From Branchipolynoe longqiensis (Eukaryota > Annelida > Polychaeta > Phyllodocida > Polynoidae), in assembly GCA_030323885.1 (NCBI GenBank), contig CM059190.1:86614762-86678761 (forward strand): 64,000 nt of DNA, given 5' to 3'. A program made the translations under genes and the position numbers. The notes under the pieces were generated by a model, which saw only the letters and a list, made by a program, of their open reading frames with translations, was not told where the DNA came from and did not search any database. Below, piece after piece: positions 32,982-43,002 of this stretch (its first letter is position 1; each line of letters begins with the position of its first letter).

Positions 32982-33725
32982 ATGCCGTCAATCGCCCGGG
33001 GCCGAGGCCGTGGAGCTGGATGCAGAGGGCCCCGCAGGGCATCCGACCAATCCAGTGCGCCTACACTCGGGAGCAGTGGCCGACTGGGCCCGATCAATAG
33101 AGTCGACCATGGACACTACGGTTCGGTCGAGCGACTTACATCGATGGTCGACACCATGGCACTGTCCGCCCCCGCGACGGCCCACCACTTCCACCCCGCG
33201 GCTACAGCTTCCCTGCGGCGTCCCCCTACTCCTCCGGGGCCTGTGTCGCCCCCGCCTCAGCCGCCCCTCCCGGGCGCCATCCACCCGGTATACCAGCGGC
33301 TCACCAGGAACTATGCCCCAGGGACATATCCAGCCGCCCCTGCAACGCCTGCCGCGTCGCTGATCCCCCTCCGTGGCACCGTCCTGCACACAGCTACCTC
33401 CGCGGCCGACGCCGTGAGGGAGATACTGGAGTCGGCCGAGGCGCATCACATCGGAAGGCGCAAAGGTATCTCTCCCAACTATATATTCCCGCACGACCTC
33501 ATAGAGAGGGGAGCCGAGGGGAAAGTGGTTAAGAAGGGGGAGGCCACCAATGCCGAGTACAGCCTTGCGGCGCCTCGCGCCATCGGCCGCCCCTCGTGCC
33601 CTCTCCTCCCTTTTGCTGGAGGGCTCCTCAGGGCTGCCTCTCCCTCACTGACTTTTAGCCTCCTAATGAGTTTACTCTTCACACTGTTATTCCATTGTCA
33701 TTGTTCTCCTGTAATTATCCTCTGA
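32982..33725 (+). pseudogene. gag-like ORF remnant of the split-repeat element
   Basis: The frame is open from upstream of 32982 (an ATG codon starts there) to a stop at 33723-33725. It encodes a Pro/Ala/Arg-rich region (PPTPPGPVSPPPQPPLPG), then AADAVREILESAEAHHIGRR and SPNYIFPHDLIERG (about 33472-33513), then KKGEATNAEY (to about 33564). After that the frame runs into the B1 repeat, which is unlikely to be native coding. The Y-I-F-P-H-D-L-x-x-R-G segment followed by x-EY resembles gag-like proteins of tyrosine-recombinase retroelements as I recall them. No zinc knuckle is visible. The true start is uncertain (32858 or 32982 are candidates). Probably a 3'-deleted gag. Confidence 0.5.
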
Positions 33726-33799
33726 CCATGTTGCCTCGCACTTTAAATAAAGGTGCTTTTTCTCCACCTCTGGCTCCTCGTTCCTTCCTCGTCGCGCAT
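33617..33799 (+). repeat. Split direct repeat B1
   Basis: Shares GGAGGGCTCCTC, CTGCCTCTCCCTCACTGACT, ATGAGTTTACTCTTCACACT, GTTATTCCATTGT and GCCTCGCACTT(T/C)AAATAAA with B2. It lacks a 22-bp segment and a 9-bp duplication present in B2, and carries TTCCTTCCTCG that B2 lacks. Confidence 0.9.
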
Positions 33800-33923
33800 C
33801 GGTCATAATGCTTGCATTGCGTTTGATTCGCGGCAGGGAAGGAGGACCCCCCCCTTTCCCCTGCGTCGGTTGCCGTGATGTAACCTCCCTCCGCCTTGCC
33901 GGTCTTATAACCCTGCCCTCCGA

Positions 33924-33979
33924 CTGCCTCCAGCCACTCCCTCTCCAACCCCGCCATGCGCTCTACTGCCTCCAGCCTT
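33924..33979 (+). repeat. Split direct repeat A2
   Basis: The second copy of A1, lying between B1 and B2. Differences from A1 are in the ACGTG/ATGCG segment. Confidence 0.9.
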
Positions 33980-34023
33980 TTTCTCCACCCACTCACCCAA
34001 ACTTCTACCTATCTTCCCTTAGG

Positions 34024-34225
34024 TGGAGGGCTCCTCGGGGCTGCCTCTCCCTCACTGACTTTTAGCCTCCTAGCCTCCTTATGAGTTTACTCTTCACACT
34101 GTTATTCCATTGTGATTGTTTTCCTGTAATTATCCTCTTACCATGTAGTACCTTGTATTATCCTGATTGCCTCGCACTTCAAATAAAAGTGCTTTTTCTC
34201 CACCTCTGCCTCCTCGTCGTGCATC
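34024..34225 (+). repeat. Split direct repeat B2 with poly(A) signal
   Basis: The second copy of B1, about 202 bp. It includes TCAAATAAAAGTGC (AATAAA signal) followed by CTTTTTCTCCACCTCTGCC. Confidence 0.9.
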
Positions 34226-34229
34226 ATAA

Positions 34230-35000
34230 GACAATACCGTATATAATAATAATAATAATAATAACAACAATAATAATAACAATAAAATATTTATTTCTAC
34301 ATGATCAATGTACACACAAGTTGATATCTATATCAGTAATTTTTTTCGCATGAAAAAGGAGAAAGCAGAAGTACAATACTTATGAGGTGCTTTCCCCATT
34401 TAAAAATAACACAGATACATTTCTTATACCATAGAAATAATAAATAGAAAAATAAAAGTTAAAAGCATATCAAAATTACCCTCAATACTGTAAATTACAT
34501 CTCAAGCCTTATGTACTGGACTACTAATAGTACTGTGTTTTCCCTCGGGTAAAGCTTAAATATACGCGAATATAAGTGTTTTTTTTAAGGAAATATCTGG
34601 AATTAGGCCTAACTCGACAATAGGTCGAGTTTCAGGGATGTCATCCCAGGCTGTCTCAATAGGAATGTCTAGAGTGATGAGGTGACAATGGAACTATTAT
34701 CGCTAAGCGATGCCTGTCAGAAAGGAGTCCCTCGGGGGGGGGTATCGCTAGTAAACACGACCTCAGAATGAGATTTTTGTGTGTGGTAAATTCCCAGCTT
34801 ATATTTGGGTATATATGGTAACTGTTAATTACCGCCAAACACCACAACCAACCCATGCAGCCTGCGATAGTGGCAGGACAGTTCACACTTGAATGACGAA
34901 AAGGCTTTAAAATGCCGTAGTGACAGAATTTTTCACAAGAGGATTTGGAATGATCTGGCTATAGGAACAACAACCAAGATTTTATTCTCCACAGACACAA
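34230..35000. other. AT-rich, no gene recognised
   Basis: Starts with an (ATA)n/(ACA)n run at 34241-34285. The remainder shows no recognised repeat or coding stretch. Confidence 0.5.
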
Positions 35001-35002
35001 CC

Positions 35003-35106
35003 AGACGGGATGGCCGAATGAGTCTCCCGTGCTGGTAGATCGTGGGATCGAACCCTGGTCAAGTCAAACCAATGACGTAAAAATTGATACTTGTTGCTTC
35101 CTAGCC
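35003..35106 (+). mobile_element. SINE-A head, cut by polypurine satellite
   Basis: ACGGGATGGCCGAATGAG, CTCCCGTGCTGGTAGATCGT, GAACCCTGGTCAAGTCAAAC and TTGTTGCTTCCTAGCCGGG. The homology stops in the TAGCC block where the GGGGGA array begins. Confidence 0.82.
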
Positions 35107-35537
35107 GGGAGGGGGAGGGGGAGGGGGAGGGAGGGGAGGGGGAGGGGGAGGGGGAGGGGGAAAGGCGAGGGAGGGGGAGGGGGAGCGGAGGAGGAGGAGA
35201 GATGAGGAGGAGGAGAGGAGGAGGAGAGGAGAGGAGGAGGAGGAGTAAGGAGAAGGAGGGAGGAGGAGGAGGAGGAGGAGGGAGAGGAGGAGGAGGAGGA
35301 GGAGGAGGAGGCGAGGAGGAGAGGAGGAGGAGGAGGAGGAGGAGGAGGAGAGGAGAGGAGGAGGAGGAGGAGGAGGAGAGGAGGAGGAGGAGGAGGAGGA
35401 GGAGAGGAGGAGGAGGAGGAGGAGGAGGAGAGGAGGAAGGAGGAGGAGAGAGGAGGAGGAGGAGGACGGAAGGAGGGAGGAGGAGAGGAGGAGGAGGAGG
35501 AGGAGGAGGAGGAGGAGGAGGAGGAGGAGGAGGAGGA
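35107..35537 (+). repeat. Polypurine (GGGGGA)n/(GGA)n array
   Basis: About 430 bp of almost pure purine on the plus strand, first GGGGGA hexamers and then GGA/GAGGA units. Long Glu/Arg/Gly and Pro/Ser/Leu frames are artefacts. It has triplex and G-quadruplex potential by composition. Confidence 0.96.
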
Positions 35538-35539
35538 AA

Positions 35540-36020
35540 CACAGCATTAGATTTAGAGGGGCCACATTACCAATCTTTATGCAAGCCACCTGTATTGTAA
35601 GAAACTTTAAAACTTGCTTTTTGTGTGTGTGTTTTTTTTAATGTAAAAGAAACCAGACCCGTTATACAATCGAGACAATGTATTTCAATGGTAGGTCATG
35701 TAATGTGAGAATCATCAGTTTTCGCATCTTAGTGCTTTCAAGCAGTTCTCCAATAACATTAACAGTCGGTGAGCGACTGTTCCAACGGACTTTTTGTCAA
35801 CACTTTTAAGACAGGTAGCATTTTTAAGACAGGTAGCATTGTGCACGCGGGTTTCATGTACATGTACAGCGTATAGTGGCATGCAGAGCTGGGTAGTTTA
35901 CCTCTAGTTCCTATTTTGCACTAAACAAACCAAAATATTATAATTTACAGAAACACTATGTTCATCATCATAATTATCATTGCATTCATCATATTCATCA
36001 TTATCATCACCACCACCATG
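35540..36020. other. No gene recognised
   Basis: Contains a small direct duplication of TTTTTAAGACAGGTAGCATT (about 35807-35840) and an (ATC)n-like tract (35958-36020). Confidence 0.45.
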
Positions 36021-36023
36021 CAA

Positions 36024-36555
36024 TTGAGGATTTGCGTGTGACGTAGGCATCACACTACTCCTACGTCGTGGTTGGATAGAAGCAGTTCATTCTGCTTTCA
36101 AGTGTATGTAAATAAAACAAAACATACAAATCTATTCACTGCTACGATCTAATTCTGTTATGAATATTCAATCGGGGGTTGAAATAATGTTATTTATGAG
36201 AATAGCTTACTCAAAAAGTGAAATGATGTCAAATTAAACCCCAAATCCAAGCGATATTGACGACGACGCATCGGCGGCGATATTGTCGAAGGTAAACAAA
36301 ACAAGAGCACAAATCTATTCACTGCTACAATCTAATTCTGTTATTTAGAAGCATGAATATTCAATCGGGGTTGAAATAATGTTATTTATGACAATAGCTT
36401 AATCAAAAAGTGAAATTTTGTTCAATTAAACACAAAGTCCAAGCGATATTAACACAGCCGCCGCATCGGCAGTCTTATGCTGTAATTTCTATCCAACCAT
36501 GATGGCCGACGAGGCACTGATCACGTGGTGCTAATCGTTTGACCCAAATCCTCAA
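36024..36555. mobile_element. TTGAGGATTTG-ended foldback element, copy 2
   Basis: Left TTGAGGATTTGCGTGTGACG, right TTGACCCAAATCCTCAA. Same layout as 16963-17509: two tandem module copies (about 36115-36290 and 36305-36475) with AAGCGATATTGACGACG and GCATCGGCGGCGATATTGTC, then the ACCATGATGGCCGACGAGGC block. No TA duplication is evident here. Confidence 0.82.
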
Positions 36556-36559
36556 TTGT

Positions 36560-37100
36560 GACTGAGTGAAAAATGCAATAATTTTGTTTAAAGTATTTTA
36601 ATCCATTGTCAAAATTGATGGTGAGTTTACTCCATGTCGTAGCAAAGGCCATATTTACAGCGAAACGTGAGTCAAATTTATTCTATCAGTCTGAATTTTT
36701 TATAAACACAAAAGAAAACTCCCATGGCGGTAAAATCTACGCCAAAAGACATGGGTAGATTATTAGTAATAATATTACAATTCTAGTAAAATAACATTGC
36801 AACAGTTAAAAATGGAGAGCACAGTTGAATTCACAAAAAGGAGATACTAAAAGAAGTAGATGTCAGTTCTTAAAATGTCAAAGACACAGAAAGAGAAATA
36901 AAATGTATGTCTCCTCTATTTATGAGTATTCATGATGAGCACAAGGCACTGACATCTGTGGCCAGTTTGTGCTACACTTGTCCGGTACCTGACTGAACAG
37001 CATTTCATAACGAAATGCAGTGATGCACACTGTCGAAGCTTCCACACGAAAATGGCACGGCAGGCTGCAACTGTCAGTTCTCTATCCACTGATTACTACT
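36560..37100. other. No gene recognised
   Basis: AT-rich with only short uninformative frames. Confidence 0.45.
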
Positions 37101-37104
37101 CAAA

Positions 37105-37455
37105 TGTAAAGCTTGTTTTATTTAACTACGCCTCTAGAGCACATTGATTTTTTTATTGTTTCATGGGCTATTGGAGGTCAAACATAGTGGCCATCCGGAC
37201 ATATTCCTTTGGAGATACCCGCTGCCACCACATAAGCTACTCTTTCCGATAAGCAGCAGGGGGGAGCGTCTTTTATATGCACTTTCCCACAGACAGGAGA
37301 GTACATAGCAACCTTTGATGAACCAGTTGTGAACCACTGGCACTGGTTGGAACGGAAGATAGCCCAAACTGCAAATGGGTCCACTGAGAAGGATTAATCT
37401 GATGAGTGACACCTTCACAGATGGACGCTCTACTGCCTATGCTACGTCCCCGCTT
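37105..37455 (-). mobile_element. tRNA-derived SINE of a widespread invertebrate type, copy 1
   Basis: In reverse: GGGGACGTAGCATAGGCAGT then AGAGCGTCCATCTGTG (tRNA-like head), CAGTTTGGGCTATCTTCC, CTGGTTCATCAAAGG, CTCTCCTGTCTGTGGGAAAG, TGCATATAAAAGACGCTCC, and the tail AATGTGCTCTAGAGGCGTAG TTAAATAAAAC. The GGGCTAT, CTGTCTGTGGG, GTGCATATAAAAGA and GTTAAATAAAAC blocks resemble SINEs I recall from mollusc and other invertebrate genomes. The second copy at 57648-57975 supports the boundaries. Confidence 0.85.
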
Positions 37456-37714
37456 TGCTGATTACTACTCGGATAATACAAGGATCAGTAATATGGTTAG
37501 TCGCTACGTGGCCAGTAATTGCCTGCCGACCAGACTCAGCGAAGGAGTAAGGGGCCGTCCAGAGTTGTCAACATTTTCACGGCCGTACAAAGCGTACGAC
37601 AGGGAGAGGGAGGGAGGGGGTGGGGGGTGGGGGGTGGGGGTGTCCCTAAAGTAAGACTTTAGCGCTTAATAAAAATGATCATTTTTTCGACAATCTTCTT
37701 TTTTTTTTGCACTG

Positions 37715-37865
37715 TAGTAGACTGCACTGGCTTCTGGCAAGAAGCCACATAGAGAGGTAGGTGTGGATAGGGTGATTGCATCAGGGTACCTAGGTAGTGT
37801 AATACATTTGGGTTAGAATCCTGTGCTAGGCATAATATTTCTAATTGTTATCACCCCTAAGATAG
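37715..37865 (+). mobile_element. SINE-B, degenerate copy
   Basis: GTAGTAGACTGCACTGGCTT, CAGGGTACCTAGGTAGTGTA, GGTTAGAATCCTGTGCTAGG (B-box region) and AATATTTCTAATTGTTATCA match the copies at 45513-45833. Confidence 0.65.
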
Positions 37866-37867
37866 TA

Positions 37868-37998
37868 CACCAGGCTAGGTAGCGACACATGTCAATTTTT
37901 AAGTTATTGGTTTGACTCAACCACGGTTCAACCATGGGGGTTTGAATCCTATGATCTCCCCAAATGGGAGGCGGGACTCAACTTATTTGGGCACCCAT
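37868..37998 (-). mobile_element. SINE-A head, minus copy
   Basis: CACCAGGCTAGGTAGCGACA, TTATTGGTTTGACTCAACCA, then the head ending in ATGGGAGGCGGGACTCAACT. Body and tail are missing. Confidence 0.75.
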
Positions 37999-37999
37999 C

Positions 38000-38930
38000 T
38001 GGGTTTGTAGTAAAATGTTGATGTGTACTACTTTTCGAGGGGAGAGGGTCTGGAAAAGTAGTACTCGCTGTACTACCATGAACATCTTGACAACTTTGGA
38101 CGACCCCTAAGGCAGAAATGCCAACTGCATCGATTTTGTAGGAAGACTTCCGATTTTGGTTACTCTCTTCCGATATCACGATTCCATGACCCGCCTAAAA
38201 TAATCATGAGCAGCTCAAGGTGGCAAGCAGAGCCTAGAAAATGACTCATAGTCATAGATACATGGTGGGATACATGGGACTTGTTTGAAAAAGTATATAA
38301 TAACAAATTCCAGTGCGTGAGTGACAGTATTCATGGCACTGGTAGGGGTTGGTGGTGGTGGTGGTGCCACCTGTCCCAACTGGAAAGGGGTCACCCATAA
38401 AGTACTACACAACATATGAGTGATTAATATAGGGAATCTTCCCATCCGCGCATTTATATTTGCATAAGTCTTATGCATCACATATACATATTCTATATTG
38501 TATGATTATACTATATCATGATATATGTCAAATTGTCGTTCCGTGTGTTGCTGCATAAAAACTTATCTTCCCAATAAAATGTTAAAATCTTAGCTATTTT
38601 TTGGTCACACAATGTGGCATCTCTGCGAAAGGCCATGCAAAAATAGTCCAAAAATTGCCTTGATCCAATATTTGATTGATGCTGTCGCTTTTTGTGTGCC
38701 GCTTTGTGAGGTGCTCTTCGTTTCGAGGGCAGCGTCCATGATGAATTGGTCGCTGGCAGTGTATCCAGAAATGTTTTCAATACCTTCTTTTAAACATAAA
38801 AAGACGACAAAGGCCGCACGCAGATCCTACATGATTAACCTTGGTTAAAATTGGGGCTTGGAGTTTCTGCCATGTTTTAAAAAAAAAATTTGTTTTTAAA
38901 GACAAAGATGTTCGGTTGATTCTTATAATC
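38000..38930. other. No gene recognised
   Basis: Several 60-90 codon frames occur on both strands without recognisable domains. A GGT-rich run sits at 38342-38366. Confidence 0.45.
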
Positions 38931-38936
38931 TACCAT

Positions 38937-39890
38937 TCGAGATGGCTGAATGAGCTGAGCATCCGCCTCCCGTTTTGGTAGATCGTGGGATTCGAACCCA
39001 CGGGTTAGAACCCGGGTCGAGTCAAACCAATGACGTACAAATTTATACTTGTCACTTCCTAGCCAGCCGCTCGGCATTTATTATGATAGGGCAAGGACTG
39101 GATGGCTCAGTGTTAGGATAATCTGACTGAGTGGGATATCAGGTTATGGTCTTGGCAGCCTGATCTCACAGTGGGGCAGGACTATAAAGTCGCCATGAGT
39201 GCACACTGTCACACACTTGCTATCTGGACCGCACTTTGTCCACACCTCTGTCTCCTCTCCGCTGGCCTTGCTCCTCCTTGATTATGTCTGAAAAGATTTC
39301 CAGGAGGGGGAGCCTGCCAGCATTTCACTTTCTACTCTTACTCTGTCCATGTCTCTGGCTCGCCAGCTGGTCACCATAGAGCAAAGAGCCATGGCCCTTT
39401 GACTCAACTCTCCTCATTTCTCTATCCTATACTCTACCTTTTTTTTCTTCTCCTGGGCTTACTTCTCCCCCTGATCAAGGGAAATGTTTGCTTGGGTGGT
39501 GCCCTGTACCTTTTCGCTCTCTCGCTTTGTTCTTGTTGCTGAAATCCGCCTGAACCCGCCTTTACCCGTCCCGTTCTCCTGAACCCTTGCTGCTGCTAGA
39601 TATGAGTGCTCTGCTACCGCCAGACCGGAGTAATTCGGGGCCGCCCCAATGATTCGTCGTTTGATTGTTGTAAAGACATCCCCAGATTCAACAACCGTCC
39701 TACCTGAAGATTAATCTTCAACCAAAGATCAGACTAATTTATCGGTGCCTTTCTATAATTGCTGCAGTTTTGCAGCCGGTAACCGTCGTAAGGTTATGAA
39801 CCCTCCATAAACTAAGCACTGTCACAAGTAGGTGCCCGTCCTGATATGACCTTAGATGTTGCCAGGACGTAAAACTCTAACCATCCATTC
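38937..39890 (+). mobile_element. SINE-A, full-length copy split by a 603-bp insertion
   Basis: The first part (38937-39213) runs from GATGGCTGAATGAGCTGAGC through GGGATTCGAACCC to CATGAGTGCACACTGTCACA. The second part (39817-39890) resumes with CACTGTCACAAGTAGGTGCC and the full tail GATATGACCTTAGATGTTGC. The join duplicates CACTGTCACA, a 10-bp target duplication. Confidence 0.88.
39214..39816 (+). mobile_element. Unidentified 603-bp insertion with 10-bp target duplication
   Basis: Begins CACTTGCTATCTGGACCGCA and ends CCCTCCATAAACTAAG. It is pyrimidine-rich with CTCC/TCTC runs. No inverted terminal repeats are visible, so a retroelement 3' end is more likely than a DNA transposon. The interval TTGTAAAGACATCCCCAG to GTAACCGTCGTAAGGTTATG looks like a structured 3' UTR. 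No coding match. Confidence 0.65.
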
Positions 39891-40121
39891 TAAGGTAATT
39901 TTTAAATTAATGGTTGTATTTTGGAGGTATTGAAAAATCTAAATATGGTAAATTACTTTTAGGGTGCACCCCAAAATGCTGGACACCATAGACTTCGGCC
40001 GTGAAATGACTTTTCTGCACTGTTTTAAAGACTGCACCAGGATCGTTGGGAGAGGCAGGATCAGAGCCAGTTGTTCTGGTTTTTGAAAAGTTGAAGCTTT
40101 CATCAGACCATGCAACTTTAA
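39891..40121. mobile_element. TTAA-family MITE fragment
   Basis: GACACCATAGACTTCGGCCG, then GTTTTTGAAAAGTTGAAGCT and TTCATCAGACCATGCAACTT ending in TAA, matching the right end of the TTAA family. The left end is eroded. Confidence 0.65.
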
Positions 40122-40157
40122 CATACAAGCACGACAAAGGCTGTGACTGCACCGTCT

Positions 40158-40225
40158 GTACCAGCGTATTATGGTGCGCGTGTGGTGTGCGCGCATGCAC
40201 GCGTGCGTGTGTGCATGCATGCATT
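40158..40225 (+). repeat. Alternating purine-pyrimidine (TG/CG/CA) tract
   Basis: GTGCGCGTGTGGTGTGCGCG then CATGCACGCGTGCGTGTGTG: a Z-DNA-type composition. Confidence 0.8.
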
Positions 40226-40479
40226 TGTGTGTGGCACACATATTTAAAAAATAATTCACACCATAGACAAATGTTCTAAAAAATTGTTTCGCACCCATCA
40301 GAAGTATCAACGTTTAGGTTTGACCTTTTGCTGGCGAATACAAAACTGCACTCTAAAATCTTCAAATAATAGGCCCAGAAGTTAGTGTTGTGTCGGCTAG
40401 GTTGCTTGAACCAGTGCCTATTGATGCTCTGTTCATCAACCCAAGTGACACTGTGTAATGACACTCTCCACCATCACCC

Positions 40480-41295
40480 GTGTTCCTGACCTTATGAATT
40501 GACACCACCTCCGCCCACATTCAAGTTACTGACACTGTGAATATTGACACTGCCCCGTCACCCCATTTATTGATACTACCACTCCATCCAAGTTCCCGAC
40601 ACTCTGCCCCTCCACCCAAGTTACTGACACTGCACTGCCCTTCCACCCAAGTTACTGACACTGCACTGCCCTTCCACCCAAGTTACTGACACTGCACTGC
40701 CCCTCCACCGTAGTTACTGCCACTCGACCCAAATTACTGACACTGCACTGCCCCTCCACCCAAGTTACTGGCACTGACCTGCCCCTCCACCCAAGTTCAC
40801 ACTGTACTGCCCCTCCACCCAAGTTACTGACACCGCACTGCCCCTCCACCCAAGTTATTGCCACTGCACTGCCCCTCCACCCAAGTTATTGACACTGTGC
40901 CCCACCACCCATGCTATTGACACTGTGCCCCACCACCCATGTTATTGACACTCTGCCCCACCACCCATGTTATTGACACTGTGCCCCATCACCCAAGTTA
41001 TTGACACTGTGCCCGTCCACCCAAGTTACTGACACTGTGCCCCTCCACCCAAGTTATTGACACTGTGCAAGGACACTCTGCTCCGTCACCCAAGTTACTG
41101 ACACTGCGAATTGACACCTCCCCTCCACTCAAGTTGCTGAAATTGCCCTCCCCCACCCATATGAATGACACTGTGCATACTGACACTGCACATACTAACA
41201 CAGCGCATACTCATTACTGACACTGTGCATACTGACACTGTGCATACTGACACTGAATACTGACACTCCTCCCCTCCACCCAAGTTACTGACAAA
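40480..41295 (+). repeat. About 31-bp minisatellite
   Basis: More than 20 units of GCCCCTCCACCCAAGTTACT GACACTGCACT with indels. The right end degenerates to CATACTGACACTG units. Open frames are repeat-derived. Confidence 0.92.
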
Positions 41296-41379
41296 TTTGC
41301 CACTCTCCATCCTTCTCATTGACAATTTCCACCTTCAATAAGTGCCCCCTAACTCCCCCCACCCCACCCCACCCCACCC

Positions 41380-41640
41380 CTGCCCTCCTCTCCCACCGCC
41401 ACGCACGGGGCGCGAGATGCCGAGACTTGTTGGCGCGGCGGATGTGCACACGGCCCCGTTTCTGTGAGAGCCGAGATGGTGTGCGTGTTTTGCCGTCCAC
41501 ACGATCGCAGACTGCACCTGGGGACCCCGTTACTAAAACAAAACCCCGGCCTGCACTCTTGGCCGGAGGGCACGGCACCGGCCAGAGCTGCGGTGCTCTT
41601 GGCTTTTGTGCCGCTGTCATTTGCCAGTTCTGCAGCTGAC
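41380..41640. other. GC-rich CpG-containing island, no product recognised
   Basis: GC and CpG content rise sharply (CACGCACGGGGCGCGAGATG, GTTGGCGCGGCGGATGTGCA). Frames are open on both strands, as expected from composition. I recognise no domain. It could be an exon, a promoter or a retroelement remnant. Confidence 0.3.
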
Positions 41641-41780
41641 TGTGCAATGCTGCACCACACCCACACCCGCTCCACCATAAGTATTTACAGCCAGGATAAA
41701 TTATTAGTAATACTCTCGCGTTGCTACTAATTAAATTTTGTCAGGAAATAGCAAATCTTTCCCAAAGCATGTCACAAGTC

Positions 41781-42119
41781 GTTGGTTGGTTGTTGGAGTT
41801 TTACATCCTGGCAATATCTAAGGTCATATCAGAATGGGTACCGACTTGTGACAGTGCAGACTTATGGCGACTTAATAGTGCTGACCAACAGGGAGACTAG
41901 GGCACCAGTACCATGACCTGATATCTCCTCAGTCACATTATCCTGACACCGAGCCCACCAGTCCTTGCCATATCCTAATAATGCTGAACGCCTGGCTAGG
42001 AAGCAACAAGTATAAATTTTTAAGTCATTGGTTTGATTCGACCTGGGTTCGAACTCGTCGGTTGGAATTCCACAATCTACGAAAACAGGAGACGGACATT
42101 CAACTCATCGGCCATCCCG
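41781..42119 (-). mobile_element. SINE-A, full-length minus copy (second subtype)
   Basis: Tail TTGTTGGAGTTTTACATCCT, body CCAGTCCTTGCCATATCCTA, GGCTAGGAAGCAACAAGTAT, and head from TTGATTCGACCTGGGTTCGA to GGAGACGGACATTCAACTCA TCGGCCATCCCG. Confidence 0.88.
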
Positions 42120-42124
42120 TCTGG

Positions 42125-42665
42125 TGCATGTCACAAATCACAAGTATCACCTCAGACAATTATCACCTCGGACAATTATCACCTCGGACAAGTATCACCT
42201 CGGACAAGTATCACCTCGGACAAGTATCACGTCGGACAATTATCACCTCGGACAATTATCACCTCGGACAATTATCACCTCGGACAATTATCAGACAAGT
42301 ATCAATTCAGACAAGTATCAATTCAGACAAGTATCAATTCAGACAAGTTTCAATTCAGACAAGTATCACATCAGACAAGTATCACATCAGACAAGTATCA
42401 CCTCAGACAAGTCTCACCTCAGACAAGTCTCACCTCAGACAAGTCTCACCTCAGACAAGTCTCACCTCAGACAAGTCTCACCTCAGACAGTCTCACCTCA
42501 GACAAGTCTCACCTCAGACAAGTCTCACTTCAGACAAGTCTCACTTCAGACAACTATAAACTCAGACAAGTTTAAACTCAGCTAAGTATCACCTCAGCTA
42601 AGTATCACCTCAGACAAGTATCACCTCAGACAAGTATCACCTCAGACAAGTATCAACTCAGACAA
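42125..42665 (+). repeat. 16-bp minisatellite, about 33 copies
   Basis: Units of TATCACCTCGGACAAG with systematic variants (AATTCAGA, TCTCACCTCAGA) in blocks, which suggests stepwise amplification. Frames of 150-190 codons in all three phases are artefacts of the 16-bp period. Confidence 0.95.
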
Positions 42666-42735
42666 CTTTAAATATAGCAAGCTCCCTATATAACCCAGAA
42701 AGACTGGATGAATATTGTTTGAGCTCGCTACTCTA

Positions 42736-43001
42736 ATGCCAGGTACACACATAGCGTATAGGATTCGCGCACTAAAACTCCCGATCCGCTTAAAACTGAA
42801 ATCGGGCCGATTCATTTTTCGAATCGGGAATCGCAATCGTAATTCTAGCGCACACCTACCGTTTTAACCCTAAAAATCGGGAATCGCAATCGGTAGGTGT
42901 GCTAGGGGAGTGCACACCTCACGATTTTGGGGCAGTTTTAGGTCGTATACGCTAGGTGGGTGCGGGAAAACGATCGTATACGCTAGGTGTGTACCGGGCA
43001 T
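42736..43001. mobile_element. MITE with ATGCC(A/C)GGTACACACAT ends
   Basis: Left ATGCCAGGTACACACATAGC then GTATA. The right end is its inverse, TATACGCTAGGTGTGTACCG GGCAT. The inverted repeat is about 25 bp. The interior holds mirrored AATCGGGAATCGCAATCG motifs. 266 bp, no coding capacity. Confidence 0.85.
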
Positions 43002-43002
43002 A

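Larger units (their letters stand above)
32759..34225 (+). mobile_element. Short tyrosine-recombinase (Ngaro/DIRS-like) retroelement with split direct repeats
   Basis: Order of parts: A1 (32759-32814), a GC-rich open frame, B1 (33617-33799), A2 (33924-33979), B2 (34024-34225). A1 equals A2 with about two mismatches in 56 bp. B1 equals B2 apart from a few indels. A1-ORF-B1-A2-B2 is the split-direct-repeat layout known for Ngaro/PAT-type elements, and it differs from LTR elements. Both B repeats carry an AATAAA signal. At 1.47 kb it lacks the RT, RNase H and tyrosine recombinase genes, so it is non-autonomous or internally deleted. It interrupts or abuts copy 3 of the foldback family. Classification is inference from architecture. 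Confidence 0.65.

Noticed and set aside
32988..33494. Minus-strand 168-codon ORF opposite the gag-like frame
   Set aside because: High GC removes stops on both strands. The plus strand agrees with the repeat orientation and poly(A) signals.
32759..34225. Ordinary LTR retrotransposon or solo LTR
   Set aside because: The repeat order A1, B1, A2, B2, with the open frame only between A1 and B1, cannot be read as two LTRs flanking an interior. Kept as the alternative to be tested.
35003..35600. Glu/Arg/Gly-rich and Pro/Ser/Leu-rich long ORFs
   Set aside because: Products of a polypurine GGA/GGGGGA array on both strands.
42125..42665. Three long overlapping plus-strand ORFs
   Set aside because: A 16-bp tandem unit without stops in any phase explains all three.
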